Below are positions 57,601 through 64,000 of a stretch of DNA of 64,000 bases, piece after piece. Made by a program: the position numbers and the translations under genes. Every line of letters begins with the position of its first letter. Position 1 is the stretch's first letter. This stretch comes from Streptomyces sp. NBC_00190 (lineage in GTDB: Bacteria > Actinomycetota > Actinomycetes > Streptomycetales > Streptomycetaceae). The notes beneath the pieces were generated by a model, which did no database searches, had not been told where the DNA came from, and saw only the letters and a program-made list of their open reading frames with translations. Location of the stretch: NCBI RefSeq assembly GCF_036203305.1, contig NZ_CP108131.1, forward strand, positions 7,254,001-7,318,000, written 5' to 3'.

Positions 57601-60600
57601 GCCCTGCGCGCCTTCCTGGCCGAGCGCCTCCCGGACTACATGGTTCCGGCGGCCGTCGTGGCTCTCGACGGCATCCCCCTGACACCCAACGGCAAGCTGG
57701 ACCGGCGTGCGCTGCCGGCGCCCGACTTCGGGGCACTCAGCGCCGGCCGGGCCCCGCGCACCGCGCAGGAGGACGTCCTGTGCGGGCTGTTCGCCGGTGT
57801 CCTCGGAGTCGACCGCGTCACCATCGACGACAGCTTCTTCGAGCTGGGCGGACACTCACTGCTCGCGACACGGCTCGTCAGCCGGATCCGGGCCGCGCTC
57901 GGCGTCGAGGTACCCATCAGCGCGGTGTTCGCCACGCCGAGCGTGGCCGGGCTGGCCGCGTGGATCGAGACGGGCACCGGTCAAGTCCGCACGGCCCTGA
58001 CGCCGATGCCCCGTCCTGATGCCGTACCGCTGTCGTTCGCGCAGCGCCGGCTGTGGTTCCTGAACCGGTTGGAGGGACCGTCGGCCGCGTACAACTGGCC
58101 GTTCGTGCTCAACCTGTCCGGGCCGGTGGACCAGGACGTGCTGCGGGCAGCACTGCGCGATGTGGCGCTGCGGCACGAGTCGCTGCGTACGGTCTTCCGG
58201 GAAACGGACGGGGAACCGCACCAGGTGGTGCTCGACCCGGCCGCCGCCGGACTGCCGTTGACCGTCGCCGGGGTGGCGCCGGACAGGATCCACCAGGCGG
58301 TACACGAGGCGATCGGTCACCATTTCGGCCTCGACTCCGAACCGCCGGTGAGGGCCTGGCTGTTCGTTCCGGAACCGACCGGTTTCGGCGGCCCGGCATC
58401 CGGACCCGTGCTCGTACTGCTGATGCACCACATCGTCGCGGACGGGGCGTCCCGCGCCTCGCTGATGCGTGACCTCTCCGAGGCGTACGAGGCCCGGCTC
58501 GCGGGCTCCGCCCCCGGCTGGGCCCCCCTGCCCGTCCAGTACGTGGACTACGCGATCTGGCAGCAGGAGCTCCTCGGCCGGACCGACGACCCGGACAGCC
58601 TGGTCTCACGGCAGCTCGCCTACTGGAAGGACGCGCTCGACGGCATCCCGTCCCAGCTCGAACTTCCCACGGACTGGCCGCGCCCCGCTGTCGCCGGCTA
58701 CCGGGGCGGTGCCCTGACCTTCGCCCTGGACGCCGAACTCCACGCAGGCCTGCGCAAAGTCGCCGCGGACTCCCGCTCCACCCTGTTCATGGTCCTGCAG
58801 AGCGGCTTCGCCGCCCTGCTCACCCGGCTCGGCGCGGGCCACGACATCCCCGTCGGCATCCCGATCGCGGGCCGCACCGACGAGGCCCTGACCGACCTGG
58901 TCGGGTTCTTCGTCAACACCCTGGTGCTCCGTACGGACACCAGCGGCAACCCGCGCTTCGACGAGCTGCTCGAACGGGTCCGCGACACCGCGCTGACCGC
59001 CTACACCCACCAGGACCTGCCCTTCGAGTACCTGGTCGAGGCGATCAACCCGGTGCGCTCGCTCTCCAGCAACGCCCTGTTCCAGGTGATGTTCCAGCTG
59101 CAGAACGTCGACGCGCCGACCCTGCGCCTGCACGACGTCGAGGCCACGCCCTACCCGCTGGAAGGCGACAACTCCAAGTTCGACCTGTTCCTGAGTCTCG
59201 CGGAGAACGAGACGGCACAGGGCCGGCCCGCGGGGCTGAGCGCCACCCTCGAATACGCCACCGAGCTGTTCGACCGGGCCACCGTCGAGAAGTTCGCCGT
59301 CTGGTACGAAAACCTGCTGCGCGCAGCGGTTCTCGACCCGGCAGTGCGGATCGAGGACGCCGCGCTGCTCACCGCCTCCGAGCGGGCCGAGATCCTGGTG
59401 GCCCGCAACGACACGGGAGCCGAGCCGCCCGCGCGGTGGGTGCACGAGACGTTCCAGCGGCAGGCCGCAGCCACCCCCGGAGCCCTCGCCGTGCGCTGCG
59501 GTACGCAGGAGGCCGACTACGGGCGGCTGAACGCACGGGCCAACCAGCTGGCCCGGTACCTGCTCGGCCAGGGCATCGGCGCGGAGAGCGTGGTCGCGCT
59601 GGCCCTCCCCCGCTCCGTGGACATGGTCGTGGCGATCCTCGCCGTACTGAAGGCGGGCGCCGCCTACCTGCCCATGGACCCCACCAACCCGGCCGACCGG
59701 CTCGCGTACGTCCTCGCGGACGCCGAGCCCGCCGCACTGATCACCACGTCCGCCCTGCACGGAGCGCTGCCGCACCCGCTGCCCGATCTGTCGGTCCGAC
59801 TCGGCGACCCCGACGTGGAGGGCCTGCTGACCTCCCTCCCGGCGGACGACGTGACGGACGCGGACCGGCGGACCCCGGTCCGCGGCGACCACTCCGCCTA
59901 CGTCATCTACACCTCGGGCTCGACCGGCTACCCCAAGGGCGTGGTGATCTCGCAGGCGAGCATCGCCCACTTCCTGGACGCCGTCCTCGCGCGCGTCCCG
60001 CTGACCCCGCAGGACCGCATGGTGGCCGCGACCACCGTCACCTTCGACATCACGGCCGTCGAGATCCACGCCCCGCTGCTCCGCGGCGCGAGCGTGGAGC
60101 TGGCCACCGATCAGGTCGCCAGGGACCCGATCGCCCTGCACCGCCTGATCCGTGACAGCGGCGCGACGGTCTTCCAGGCCACCCCCTCGGTGTACCGGTC
60201 GATCCTGGCGCACGCCCCGGACGGGCTGGCGGACATGCGGCTGCTCGTCGGAGGCGAGGCACTGCCCGCCACCCTTGCCGAGCGGCTGCGGGCGCAGGGC
60301 GGCGGAGCCGTCAACCTCTACGGCCCCACCGAGGCCACCGTCTGGATCACCGCCGCCGACGTGACCGGTCCCGAACGCACCCCACGGATCGGCCGGCCGC
60401 TGCGCAACGCCCAGGTGTACGTGCTGGACGCGGGCCTGCGGCCGGTCCCGGACGGGGTGGCGGGCGAGCTGTACCTCGCCGGTCCCTTCCTGGCCCGTGG
60501 CTACCTGCGCAGGCCCGGCCTGAGCGCCGAGCGCTTCGTGGCCAACCCCTTCGGCGCTGCCGGCACACGCATGTACCGCACCGGCGACCTCGCCACATGG

Positions 60601-63600
60601 CAGGCCGACGGCGGCCTGGAGTTCATCGGCCGGGTCGACGATCAGGTCAAGGTCCGGGGCTTCCGCATCGAACTGGGCGAGATCGAAGCCGCTCTCTCCC
60701 GGCAGGACGGCATCGCCGCCGCCACGGTCCTCGTCCGCGAGGACAACGACACCCCGCAGCTCGTCGGGTACGTCGTACCCGACCGGGAACGGACCGGGGG
60801 ACACGACGGGGCCGAGAGCGGGCTCCAAGTCGATTCCTGGCAGGAGGTCTATGAATCGCTCTACCGCGACCAGACCGAAACCGGAGGGTTCTGGGAGGAC
60901 TTCGGGATCTGGACGAGCAGTTACGACGGCTCCCCGATCCCGCTCGCCGAGATGCACGCGTGGCGCGCCTCGGCCGTCGGGGAGATCCTGCGGCTGCGCC
61001 CGCGCCGCGTACTGGAACTCGGCGTCGGAAACGGCCTGATCCTCTCCCAGGTGGCGCCGCATTGCACCGCATACTGGGGCACCGACTTCTCGTCGTCCGC
61101 CATCGACAGCCTGCGCGCCCGGATCGAGGACCACGCCCAGGAACTCCCCGGCCGGGTGGAACTGAGAGCGCAGCCCGCCGACGACACCTCGGGCCTGCCC
61201 GGGGACTTCTTCGACACCATCGTCGTGAACTCGGTCGCGCAGTACTTCCCCAGCGCCGACTACCTGACCGACGTCATCCGCAAGGCGCTGGCTCTGCTGG
61301 TGCCCGGCGGCACCCTGTACCTGGGCGACATACGGAACCTGCGGCTGCTGCGCACGATGCAGGCCGGTGTCGTCCGGGCCGGTGCCGAAGGCACCGACAC
61401 GACCGACGACCTGCCGGCCCAGCGGGCCCAGATCGACCACAAGGTGACCGGCGAGGAGGAACTGCTCCTCGCGCCCGAGTTCTTCACCGGCCTCGGCCGC
61501 GAACTGGCGGACATCGGGGGTGTGGACATCCGGCTCAAGCGCGGTGCGTTCGACAACGAACTCTCCCGCTACCGCTACGAAGTGATCATCTGCAAGACCC
61601 CGACGGTTCCCGCCGAGGTCCACGCCCTGGCGGAGATCGACTGGGCGGAGTGCCACGGCGGACCGGACGGGCTCGCGGATCTGCTGCGGGAACACCCCGG
61701 CGGCCTGCGGCTCACCAAAATCCCCAACAGCCGACTGACCGAGGACGCGGCAGCACTCCGCCGGATCGACGGCCTGGAGCCGGAACCCGCGCATGCCGTG
61801 GCGGACCCGGAGACCGTCATCACGTACGCCGAGCGGCTCGGCCTGCGGGCCGTCGCCACCCCGTCCGAGACCGGCGACCCGCATCGTTTCGACATGGTCC
61901 TCCTGCCGCAGGCGGACGGCCCGGTCGCCGCCTACCGGGGCAGGCGACAGCCGTCCGGCGAACCGGCCCACGCGGCGCCGTACTCCAACAGCCCGGCCCG
62001 GACCGCCCGGCTCGCCCGGCTCCACCGGGAACTGCCGGCCCGGCTGCGCGAATGGCTGCCCGACTACATGGTCCCGTCGGCCTTCGTCGTGCTCGACGAG
62101 CTGCCGGTGACCCCGATCGGAAAGCTGGACCGCGCGGCCCTGCCGGCCCCGGACTACGGCATCCTCAGCAGCGGACGGGCCCCCCGCACACCCCGCGAGG
62201 AGATCCTGTGCGAGCTCTTCGCCGACGTCCTCGGGCTGAAGCGGGTGACCGTCGACGACAGCTTCTTCGAGCTGGGCGGGCACTCGCTGCTCGCCACACG
62301 GCTGGTCAGCCGGATCCGCGGCGCCCTGGGGATCGAGGTACCGATCGCCGCGGTCTTCGACGCCCCGACCGTGGCCGGGCTGGCCGAACGCATCGACTCC
62401 GGCGCGGCGACCGCGCGTGCGGCCCTGCTGCCCATGGAGCGGCCCGAGGCGGTCCCGCTGTCGTTCGCGCAGCGCCGCCTCTGGTTCCTGCACAAGCTCG
62501 AAGGCCGGTCGGCGACCTACAACCTGCCCCTGGCACTGCGCCTGCGGGGAGCCGTCGACGAGGAAACGCTGCGGGCGGCGCTCGCCGATGTCATCGCCCG
62601 GCACGAGTCGCTGCGTACGGTCTTCCCCGAGACCGACGGGGAACCGCGCCAGCACGTGCGCGACGCCGGAGCGGCCGACTTCGGCTGGCGGGTCACCCGG
62701 GCCACGGAAGAGGAGTGGCCGCAGCGCATGGCGGCCGCCGTCTCGTACGCATTCGACCTCGGGACCGAGATCCCGGTGCGCGCCGAGCTGTGGCACGTGG
62801 CCGCCCCGGTCGACGGCGATGCGACGGACGAATCCGACGGAACCGACGGCTCCCGCGTCCTGCTGGTGCTCCTGCACCACATCGCGGGCGACAGCTGGTC
62901 AGCCGGACGGCTGCTCCGGGACCTGACCGCGGCCTACAGCGCACGGATCCACGGAACCGCGCCGCACTGGCCTCGGCTGCGCGTCCAGTACATCGACTAC
63001 ACGCTCTGGCAGCGCTACATCCTCGGCGACGAGGACGACCCGGACAGCACCGTCGCGCAGCAGATCGTCTACTGGCGCAAGCTGCTCGCCGGAGCGCCCG
63101 AGGAACTCGCCCTGCCGACGGACCGGCCCCGCCCGGCGGAGCCGAGCTACCAGGGCGGCACCGTCCGCTTCGAACTGCCGGCACGGGTACACCGCGCCCT
63201 GGCCGCGCTCGCCGAGGCCTCCGGCGCGAGCACCGCCATGGTGCTCCAGTCCGCGGTGTCCGTACTGCTGTCCAAGCTGGGCGCGGGCGATGACATCGTG
63301 CTCGGCACGCCCGTCGCCGGGCGCACCGACGAGGCGCTGGAGGACCTGATCGGGTTCTTCGTCAATACGCTGGTGCTGCGCGCCGATCTGTCGGGTGACC
63401 CGACCTTCGGCGACCTCGTCGGCCGGGTCCGCCAGGCCGTACTGGAGTCGTACGTCCACCAGGACCTGCCGTTCGAGCGGCTGGTCGAGCTGGTCAACCC
63501 GTACCGGGCGACCGCGCGGCACCCGCTGTTCCAGGTCATGGTGGACTTCGGTGTCACGGGCGACGCGTACGAGGGCCCGGCCGAGCTGGACATCGAAGCG

Positions 63601-64000
63601 GTCGGCATCGAGACGCCCACGGCGAAGTTCGACGTCGACTTCACCTTCTCCGAGCGCATGACACAAGACGGTGCCCCGGCCGGGGTCACGGGGGCCCTGC
63701 GCTACGCCGCCGACCTGTTCGACCACGGGACTGCGGCGGCGATGGCCGACCGGTTGACCGCGCTGGTGGACACCATGGTGGCCGCCCCGCACCACAGGCT
63801 GAGCGCGTTCGATGTCCTCAGCCCCGCCGAACGGCAGCACTGGGAGACGTCCGGGGCACGGGACTCGGCACCGCGGACGCCGGACGACACGACCGTCGTA
63901 CGGCTCTTCGAGGAGCAGGCGGCGGCCACCCCGGACGCGACGGCGGTCGTCGAGGACGGCATCGCGTTGACCTACGCGCAGGTCAACGCGTGGGCCAACC
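44371..64000 (+). CDS. Multimodular nonribosomal peptide synthetase (3' end outside window)
   Basis: A single open frame with at least 6,543 residues visible, running off the right edge. ATG 44371 has AAGGA 7 bases upstream. Domain order: C-A(nMT)-T, C-A-T, C-A-T, C-A-T, C-A(nMT)-T, C-A... All five visible carrier domains have LGGHS with phosphopantetheine serines at residues 1378, 2416, 3454, 4496 and 5972. There are no epimerisation, heterocyclisation or thioesterase domains in view, and no loading module: the protein starts with a condensation domain. Pocket residues suggest X(NMe), Tyr, Tyr, Asp-like, N-methyl-Gly. The upstream halogenase and P450 are the presumed tailoring enzymes. Codon usage is mosaic, with modules 1-3 adenylation regions T-richer. 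The remaining modules, release domain and any MbtH partner must lie to the right. Confidence 0.96.
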   Translation, partial: MIPLSFAQHRLWFLHKLEGPSATYNMPLALRLSGGIDVEALHAGLLDVMERHESLRTVFPEADGEPHQLVLDPADVRLAWEQRSVTEAELPAALDEVARNTFDLATEVPIRAWLFEVSADEHVLMLLMHHIAGDGWSMGPLARDVVEAYTARVEDRNPSWDELPVQYVDYTLWQRELLGDESDPNSVLSKQVDYWREKLAGLPEQSTFPTDRARPAVASYEGAQLSLELDRELHQRLVELARRSNSTVFMVLQAGMAALMSRLGAGTDIALGAGVAGRTDEALDDLIGFFVNMFVLRTDTSGDPTFEELLGRVRETSLAAYANQDVPFEHLVELLNPQRSTGHHPLFQVALVLQNAPSGDFELPGIQVQAEVLGSGTSRFDMLISLTERHEPVTGPAGVEVQVEYSTDLFDRSSVERLLGRWVWLLEQVVADPLVRVGGVELLAEAERELVLSGWNETGCVVPEASLAGLFEAQVVRDPGATAVVRGGESLSYGELNARANRLAHWLIGEGVGPESLVGVMLPRSVDLVVAVLAVLKAGGGYVPIDVEYPAERRAFILEDAAPVLVLDERVLGGDFSGFADSDPGVVVDLGHPEYVIYTSGSTGRPKGVVVSHRGVASLAVTQVGLLELGPESRVLQFASPSFDTAFWDLLVAFASGAVLVVPERGRLVGGELLRVLAEGRVSHALIPPSVVATLPVDAPALLGDLCCLVVGAEAVPLDLVARWSPGRRVMNAYGPTETTVIVAMAGPMVGDVPIGRPVANTRLYVLDEGLCPVPVGVPGELYVAGSGLARGYVGRAGLTAERFVASPFGVGARMYRTGDLVRWRADGQLEYLGRADEQVKVRGFRIEPGEIESLLVGFEGVRQAAVIAREDVPGDQRLVAYVVPDLEVASAAVLPDAADSAVSSSVGMSGTEAQVEEWREIYDSVYSGAGSGGFGEDFSGWDSSYSGEPIALGEMRAWRDAVVEQVRGFGARRVLEIGVGSGLLMAHLAGGVEEYWGTDLSSAVIGRLEGQVAEAGLGNVRLRAQPADVTEGLPEGFFDTVLINSVVQYFPDGEYLARVIDRAVGLLAPGGRLIVGDVRHAGSLRVLHAAVHAGRGAVARAVVDRAVLLEKELVAAPEFFAELARRDGRIGGLDIRLKRGGYHNELTRHRYEVVFHKDPAGVLDVSGAREVVWEPGQDLEAFAGIDVPVRVVRIPNARLVAEVAAEHVVDGHDAEDFGPAVDPEALVVRGAGLGLRVVPTWSPGSVAHFDAVILPAGADDAVLSGVYIPSSSTSAWVNSPGAARGIGAVVKAARAQLAEGLPDYMVPSAVMAVARLPLSPNGKLDRRALPKPDYAAASGGRAPRTPQEEVLAGLFAEVLGVDRVGIDDSFFDLGGHSLLATRLVSRIRTILGVELPIKDVFAAPTVAGLAATLAGARGLARTALVPMERPDVVPLSFAQRRLWFLHKLEGPSATYNVPLALRLKGTIDSDALRAALGDVVGRHESLRTVFPEAGGEPYQLVLETGQADFRWDHRVVSEDELPAALEKAARHGFDLSSEIPLRAWLFELSGDECVLLLLMHHIAGDGWSMGPLARDVAEAYTARTHGAAPQWAELPVQYADFTLWQRELLGDLAAPSSMLEIQIDYWREQLAGLPDQVSFPADRPRPAVASYQGAHLTLELDAKLHRQLIALARGSNATVFMVLQAAMAALLTRLGAGTDIPIGSPMAGRMDNALDDLVGFFVNTLVLRTDTSGDPSFEELLGRVRETSLAAYGNQEVPFEHLVELLNPERSTSRHPLFQVILALQNAPEASFELPGLQMEMEGTDLRLSPADTVVNVLERRDRADNPAGIDVYVEYATDLFDRVTVERVMGRWVRLLEQVVADPSLPIGRVELLSEVERAQLVSGWNDTAVEVSEATLAGLFEAQVVRAPGATAVVRGGESLSYGELNARANRLAHWLIGQGVGPESLVAVVLPRSVDMVVSVLAVLKAGGAYVPVDPEYPAERRAFILEDAAPVLVLDEDVLCGDFSGFADSDPGVAVDLGHPAYVIYTSGSTGRPKGVVVSHRGVASLGSAQVERFGVTAASRVLQFASPSFDAAMSEMLMSFASGAVLVLPEGGKLAGEALLAVLAGQGITHVTVPPSVLGALPAGVESGSGLSSLETVVLAGEAAPVELVARWSGSRRVVNAYGPTESTVCVSMSGEVSDGVVPIGHPVVNTSVYVLDEGLCPVPVGVPGELYVAGSGLARGYVGRAGLTAERFVASPFGVGARMYRTGDLVRWRADGQLEYLGRADEQVKVRGFRIEPGEIESLLVGFEGVRQAAVIAREDVPGDQRLVAYVVPDAGGRPVAGVLVESLAERLPEYMVPAAVVLLDDGLPLTPNGKLDRRALPKPDYAAASGGRAPRTPQEEVLAGLFAEVLGVDRVGIDDSFFDLGGHSLLATRLVSRIRTVLGVELPIMDVFDSPTVAGLAALLDASLLRGRATLVPMKRPEAVPLSFAQRRLWFLHQMDGRSATYNVPLILRLKGAVDPAALASALRDVIGRHESLRTVFPEAGGEPYQLVLETGEADFRWDHCVVSEDELPAALEEAARHGFDLSGELPLRASFFELGADDSVLMLLMHHIAGDGWSMGPLARDVVEAYTARTRGAAPRWSELPVQYADYTLWQRELLGEAADPDSLYQSQVAYWRKQLAGLPDQVSFPADRPRPAQASYRGGYLTFELDAALHRRLIALARASGTTVFMALQAGMAALLTRHGAGTDIPIGSPIAGRTDDALDDLVGFFINTLVLRTDTSGDPSFEELLGRVRETSLAAYGNQEVPFEHLVELLNPERSTSHHPLFQVIMGLQNAPEASFEFPGLQVELGGLDLNISKADLELNVVERRGHDGTPEGVLAAVQYATDLFDRVTVERVMGRWVRLLEQVVADPSLPIGRVELLSEVERAQLVSGWNDTAVEVSEATMAGLFEAQVVRAPGATAVVRGGESLSYGELNARANRLAHWLIGQGVGPESLVAVVLPRSVDMVVSVLAVLKAGGAYVPVDPEYPAERRAFILEDAAPVLVLDEDVLRGDVSGFPDIDPGISVSMANPAYVIYTSGSTGRPKGVVVSHRGVASLGSAQVERFGVTAASRVLQFASPSFDAAMSEMLMSFASGAVLVLPEGGKLAGEALLAVLAGQGITHVTVPPSVLGALPAGVESGSGLSSLETVVLAGEAAPVELVARWSGSRRVVNAYGPTESTVCVSMSGEVSDGVVPIGHPVVNTSVYVLDEGLCPVPVGVPGELYVAGSGLARGYVGRAGLTAERFVASPFGVGARMYRTGDLVRWRADGQLEYLGRADEQVKVRGFRIEPGEIESLLVGFEGVRQAAVIAREDVPGDQRLVAYVVPDAGGRPVAGVLVESLAERLPEYMVPAAVVLLDDGLPLTPNGKLDRRALPKPDYAAASGSRAPRTREEEILCGLFAEVLGVDRVGIDDSFFDLGGHSLLATRLVNRIRTELDVEIPFHVMFESPTVSGLIDELGLRPVADTRLPLAPMKRPEVIPLSFAQRRLWFLDQLEGPSTTYNMPLPLRLRGRLDEAALSSALSDAMARHESLRTVFQAVDGEPHQVVLEAAEAASAFVWERRTVTEAELPTALGEAARHTFRLASEVPFRAWLFELGPEEHVLLLLLHHITGDGWSLGALARDVVDAYGARRQGLVSQWEELPVQYVDYTLWQRELLGDEDDPDSLYGRQVAYWRETLAALPEQISLPADRPRPAEISYAGASVDFELDAELHRRLAELARKSGATVFMALQAAMAALLTRLGAGTDIPLGSPIAGRMDDALDDLVGFFVNTLVLRTDTSGDPSFEELLGRVRETSLAAYEHQDVPFDHLVELLNPNRSSSHHPLFQVMLVLQDNPTAEFGLPGLEVAGEPVDIETAKVDLSVNVLERHDDAGAPVGIVGALKYATALFDRSTVEGLLERWVRLLEQVVADPSLSLGRVELLAEAERGQMLNAWNDTAVEVPQLTLPELFETQVRRAPDAVALVCGAQSLTYGELNARANRLAHWLVGQGVGPEKLVGVLVPRSLDAVVAVLAVLKAGGAYVPVDPEYPQARRDFILADSAPVLVLDEAALAQDLSGFDDTDPEIDVEMEHPAYVIYTSGSTGTPKGVVVEHRSVANYLNWSAHHYPAARGATLVPTSMAFDLTVTGLYTTLVVGGRVYLSGLDDLPAQGNGVPVALLKATPSHLPMLSDLPKHWSPGEMLILGGEALTSEALQQWRAANRRVTVVNAYGPTETTVNCTEFRIGPKEKLPAGPVPIGRPFWNMRAYVLDERLGLVPTGAVGELYVAGAQLARGYLGRTGLTAERFVACPFEPGARMYRTGDLVRWRADGQLEYAGRADEQLKIRGFRIDPGEISATLLGHPDVRQAAVAARETGQGDTQLVGYVVADGERGTVGVDTAALRAFLAERLPDYMVPAAVVALDGIPLTPNGKLDRRALPAPDFGALSAGRAPRTAQEDVLCGLFAGVLGVDRVTIDDSFFELGGHSLLATRLVSRIRAALGVEVPISAVFATPSVAGLAAWIETGTGQVRTALTPMPRPDAVPLSFAQRRLWFLNRLEGPSAAYNWPFVLNLSGPVDQDVLRAALRDVALRHESLRTVFRETDGEPHQVVLDPAAAGLPLTVAGVAPDRIHQAVHEAIGHHFGLDSEPPVRAWLFVPEPTGFGGPASGPVLVLLMHHIVADGASRASLMRDLSEAYEARLAGSAPGWAPLPVQYVDYAIWQQELLGRTDDPDSLVSRQLAYWKDALDGIPSQLELPTDWPRPAVAGYRGGALTFALDAELHAGLRKVAADSRSTLFMVLQSGFAALLTRLGAGHDIPVGIPIAGRTDEALTDLVGFFVNTLVLRTDTSGNPRFDELLERVRDTALTAYTHQDLPFEYLVEAINPVRSLSSNALFQVMFQLQNVDAPTLRLHDVEATPYPLEGDNSKFDLFLSLAENETAQGRPAGLSATLEYATELFDRATVEKFAVWYENLLRAAVLDPAVRIEDAALLTASERAEILVARNDTGAEPPARWVHETFQRQAAATPGALAVRCGTQEADYGRLNARANQLARYLLGQGIGAESVVALALPRSVDMVVAILAVLKAGAAYLPMDPTNPADRLAYVLADAEPAALITTSALHGALPHPLPDLSVRLGDPDVEGLLTSLPADDVTDADRRTPVRGDHSAYVIYTSGSTGYPKGVVISQASIAHFLDAVLARVPLTPQDRMVAATTVTFDITAVEIHAPLLRGASVELATDQVARDPIALHRLIRDSGATVFQATPSVYRSILAHAPDGLADMRLLVGGEALPATLAERLRAQGGGAVNLYGPTEATVWITAADVTGPERTPRIGRPLRNAQVYVLDAGLRPVPDGVAGELYLAGPFLARGYLRRPGLSAERFVANPFGAAGTRMYRTGDLATWQADGGLEFIGRVDDQVKVRGFRIELGEIEAALSRQDGIAAATVLVREDNDTPQLVGYVVPDRERTGGHDGAESGLQVDSWQEVYESLYRDQTETGGFWEDFGIWTSSYDGSPIPLAEMHAWRASAVGEILRLRPRRVLELGVGNGLILSQVAPHCTAYWGTDFSSSAIDSLRARIEDHAQELPGRVELRAQPADDTSGLPGDFFDTIVVNSVAQYFPSADYLTDVIRKALALLVPGGTLYLGDIRNLRLLRTMQAGVVRAGAEGTDTTDDLPAQRAQIDHKVTGEEELLLAPEFFTGLGRELADIGGVDIRLKRGAFDNELSRYRYEVIICKTPTVPAEVHALAEIDWAECHGGPDGLADLLREHPGGLRLTKIPNSRLTEDAAALRRIDGLEPEPAHAVADPETVITYAERLGLRAVATPSETGDPHRFDMVLLPQADGPVAAYRGRRQPSGEPAHAAPYSNSPARTARLARLHRELPARLREWLPDYMVPSAFVVLDELPVTPIGKLDRAALPAPDYGILSSGRAPRTPREEILCELFADVLGLKRVTVDDSFFELGGHSLLATRLVSRIRGALGIEVPIAAVFDAPTVAGLAERIDSGAATARAALLPMERPEAVPLSFAQRRLWFLHKLEGRSATYNLPLALRLRGAVDEETLRAALADVIARHESLRTVFPETDGEPRQHVRDAGAADFGWRVTRATEEEWPQRMAAAVSYAFDLGTEIPVRAELWHVAAPVDGDATDESDGTDGSRVLLVLLHHIAGDSWSAGRLLRDLTAAYSARIHGTAPHWPRLRVQYIDYTLWQRYILGDEDDPDSTVAQQIVYWRKLLAGAPEELALPTDRPRPAEPSYQGGTVRFELPARVHRALAALAEASGASTAMVLQSAVSVLLSKLGAGDDIVLGTPVAGRTDEALEDLIGFFVNTLVLRADLSGDPTFGDLVGRVRQAVLESYVHQDLPFERLVELVNPYRATARHPLFQVMVDFGVTGDAYEGPAELDIEAVGIETPTAKFDVDFTFSERMTQDGAPAGVTGALRYAADLFDHGTAAAMADRLTALVDTMVAAPHHRLSAFDVLSPAERQHWETSGARDSAPRTPDDTTVVRLFEEQAAATPDATAVVEDGIALTYAQVNAWAN
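48664..51720 (+). other. NRPS module 2: C-A-T, predicted Tyr
   Basis: C domain with HHIAGDG (first His is residue 1561), A domain with [12 protein letters not shown] domain Ser2416. Pocket code DASTVAAVCK, the pattern I associate with tyrosine or beta-hydroxytyrosine. Its adenylation DNA is nearly identical to module 3. Confidence 0.85.
49877..51488 (+). repeat. Long intragenic direct repeat, copy 1 (module 2 A domain)
   Basis: About 1.6 kb that is nearly identical to 52991-54602 at a constant offset of 3,114 bp, covering the end of the C domain and most of the A domain. Only scattered substitutions were seen, apart from a divergent patch of about 70 bp (50380-50448 against 53494-53562). A sub-block of about 360 bp (50966-51325) also recurs in module 1 at 46661-47020. 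Confidence 0.9.
51778..54835 (+). other. NRPS module 3: C-A-T, predicted Tyr
   Basis: C domain with HHIAGDG (first His residue 2599), T domain Ser3454. The pocket code DASTVAAVCK is identical to module 2. Its C domain differs from module 2 far more than its A domain does, which localises the duplication to the adenylation region. Confidence 0.85.
52991..54602 (+). repeat. Long intragenic direct repeat, copy 2 (module 3 A domain)
   Basis: Partner of the copy at 49877-51488. Identity ends just after the A10 [13 protein letters not shown] codons, after which the linker to the T domain becomes module-specific. Confidence 0.9.
54890..57960 (+). other. NRPS module 4: C-A-T, predicted Asp or related acid
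   Basis: C domain HHITGDG (first His residue 3640), T domain Ser4496. Pocket code DLTKIGAVNK: the DLTK start with Lys at position 4 is characteristic of Asp/Asn-activating domains, and the overall code is close to Asp codes of acidic lipopeptide synthetases. Codon usage here returns to the normal GC-rich Streptomyces pattern. Confidence 0.8.
58010..62390 (+). other. NRPS module 5: C-A(nMT)-T, predicted N-methylglycine
   Basis: C domain HHIVADG (first His residue 4686). The A domain carries a second inserted N-methyltransferase (SAM motif VLELGVGNG from residue 5547), homologous to that of module 1 (shared Y.SGEP/YDGSPI entry and DIRLKRG...N.L.R.RYEV end). T domain Ser5972. Pocket code DIVQLGLVWK closely matches the glycine code DILQLGLIWK, so sarcosine is the predicted product residue. 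Confidence 0.82.
62440..64000 (+). other. NRPS module 6: C domain with HHxxxDS and truncated A domain
   Basis: The C domain is complete to about 63790, but the catalytic motif is HHIAGDS (His from residue 6169, Ser6175) where the family has HHxxxDG. The A domain begins near 63890 and is cut by the window edge after [11 protein letters not shown], before any specificity residue. Confidence 0.82.

Noticed and set aside
44299..62880. Very long minus-strand open frames opposite the NRPS (44299-48009, 48097-49698, 49798-52812, 52858-57855, 58606-62880)
   Set aside because: They are antisense shadows of the continuous plus-strand NRPS frame in high-GC DNA; they contain no known domains and are rich in Arg/His/Gln.

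Overview
The window is high-GC actinobacterial DNA, almost certainly Streptomyces. Many genes start with GTG, neighbouring genes are coupled by 4-bp ATGA/GTGA overlaps, and several families are typical of streptomycetes: a DUF6243-like small protein, MAB_1171c-type membrane proteins, paired XRE regulators with ImmA/IrrE-like proteins, and a giant NRPS. No tRNA, rRNA, CRISPR array, intact transposon or replication origin was seen.

Layout. 0-8.3 kb holds unlinked housekeeping and accessory genes: a Ser/Thr kinase cut by the left edge, an AraC/GyrI-like regulator divergent from a serine hydrolase, an FKBP isomerase, and a divergent DUF1326/DUF2182 pair. 8.5-12.4 kb is a minus-strand cassette of XRE regulator, ImmA/IrrE-like metalloprotein, seven-TM MAB_1171c protein and cytochrome P450, next to a transposase scrap. 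12.7-14.2 kb holds a decayed LysR/tartrate-dehydrogenase pair. 14.2-20.7 kb holds a Tat-exported carboxylesterase and a complete five-gene Liv-type ABC importer operon. 21-22.4 kb holds a deoxynucleoside kinase and a GH15 tail fragment.

22.4-33 kb has a sulfur and metal theme. It contains a heavy-metal P-type ATPase with an unusual CPD motif, a CstR-like persulfide sensor, and a cst-like operon (persulfide dioxygenase-rhodanese fusion, rhodanese, TauE exporter, rhodanese-DUF2892) carrying TACCCC(C/A)GGGGGTA operators. Two Cys-free ArsR regulators sit beside a SulP permease, a STAS/HATPase pair (the HATPase frameshifted) and a PhnA-like protein; both ArsR genes have TTGCA-N6-TGCAA palindromes upstream. 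33-37.9 kb contains a MarR gene and two more copies of the XRE/ImmA-like/MAB_1171c cassette, each missing a part.

37.9-64 kb is the left flank and first part of a nonribosomal peptide cluster: a CPA2 antiporter, a 2-isopropylmalate synthase paralogue, a P450, a flavin halogenase of the carrier-protein-dependent type, and an NRPS of more than 6,540 residues that runs off the right edge. The NRPS reads C-A(nMT)-T / C-A-T / C-A-T / C-A-T / C-A(nMT)-T / C-A... From the adenylation pocket residues I infer NMe-X (unassigned, Leu-like code), Tyr, Tyr, Asp-like, N-methylglycine, then an unseen residue. A chlorinated, N-methylated acidic peptide is the simplest reading. The adenylation regions of modules 1-3 share long near-identical DNA and a T-richer codon usage foreign to the rest of the gene, which points to recent domain duplication, exchange or gene conversion.
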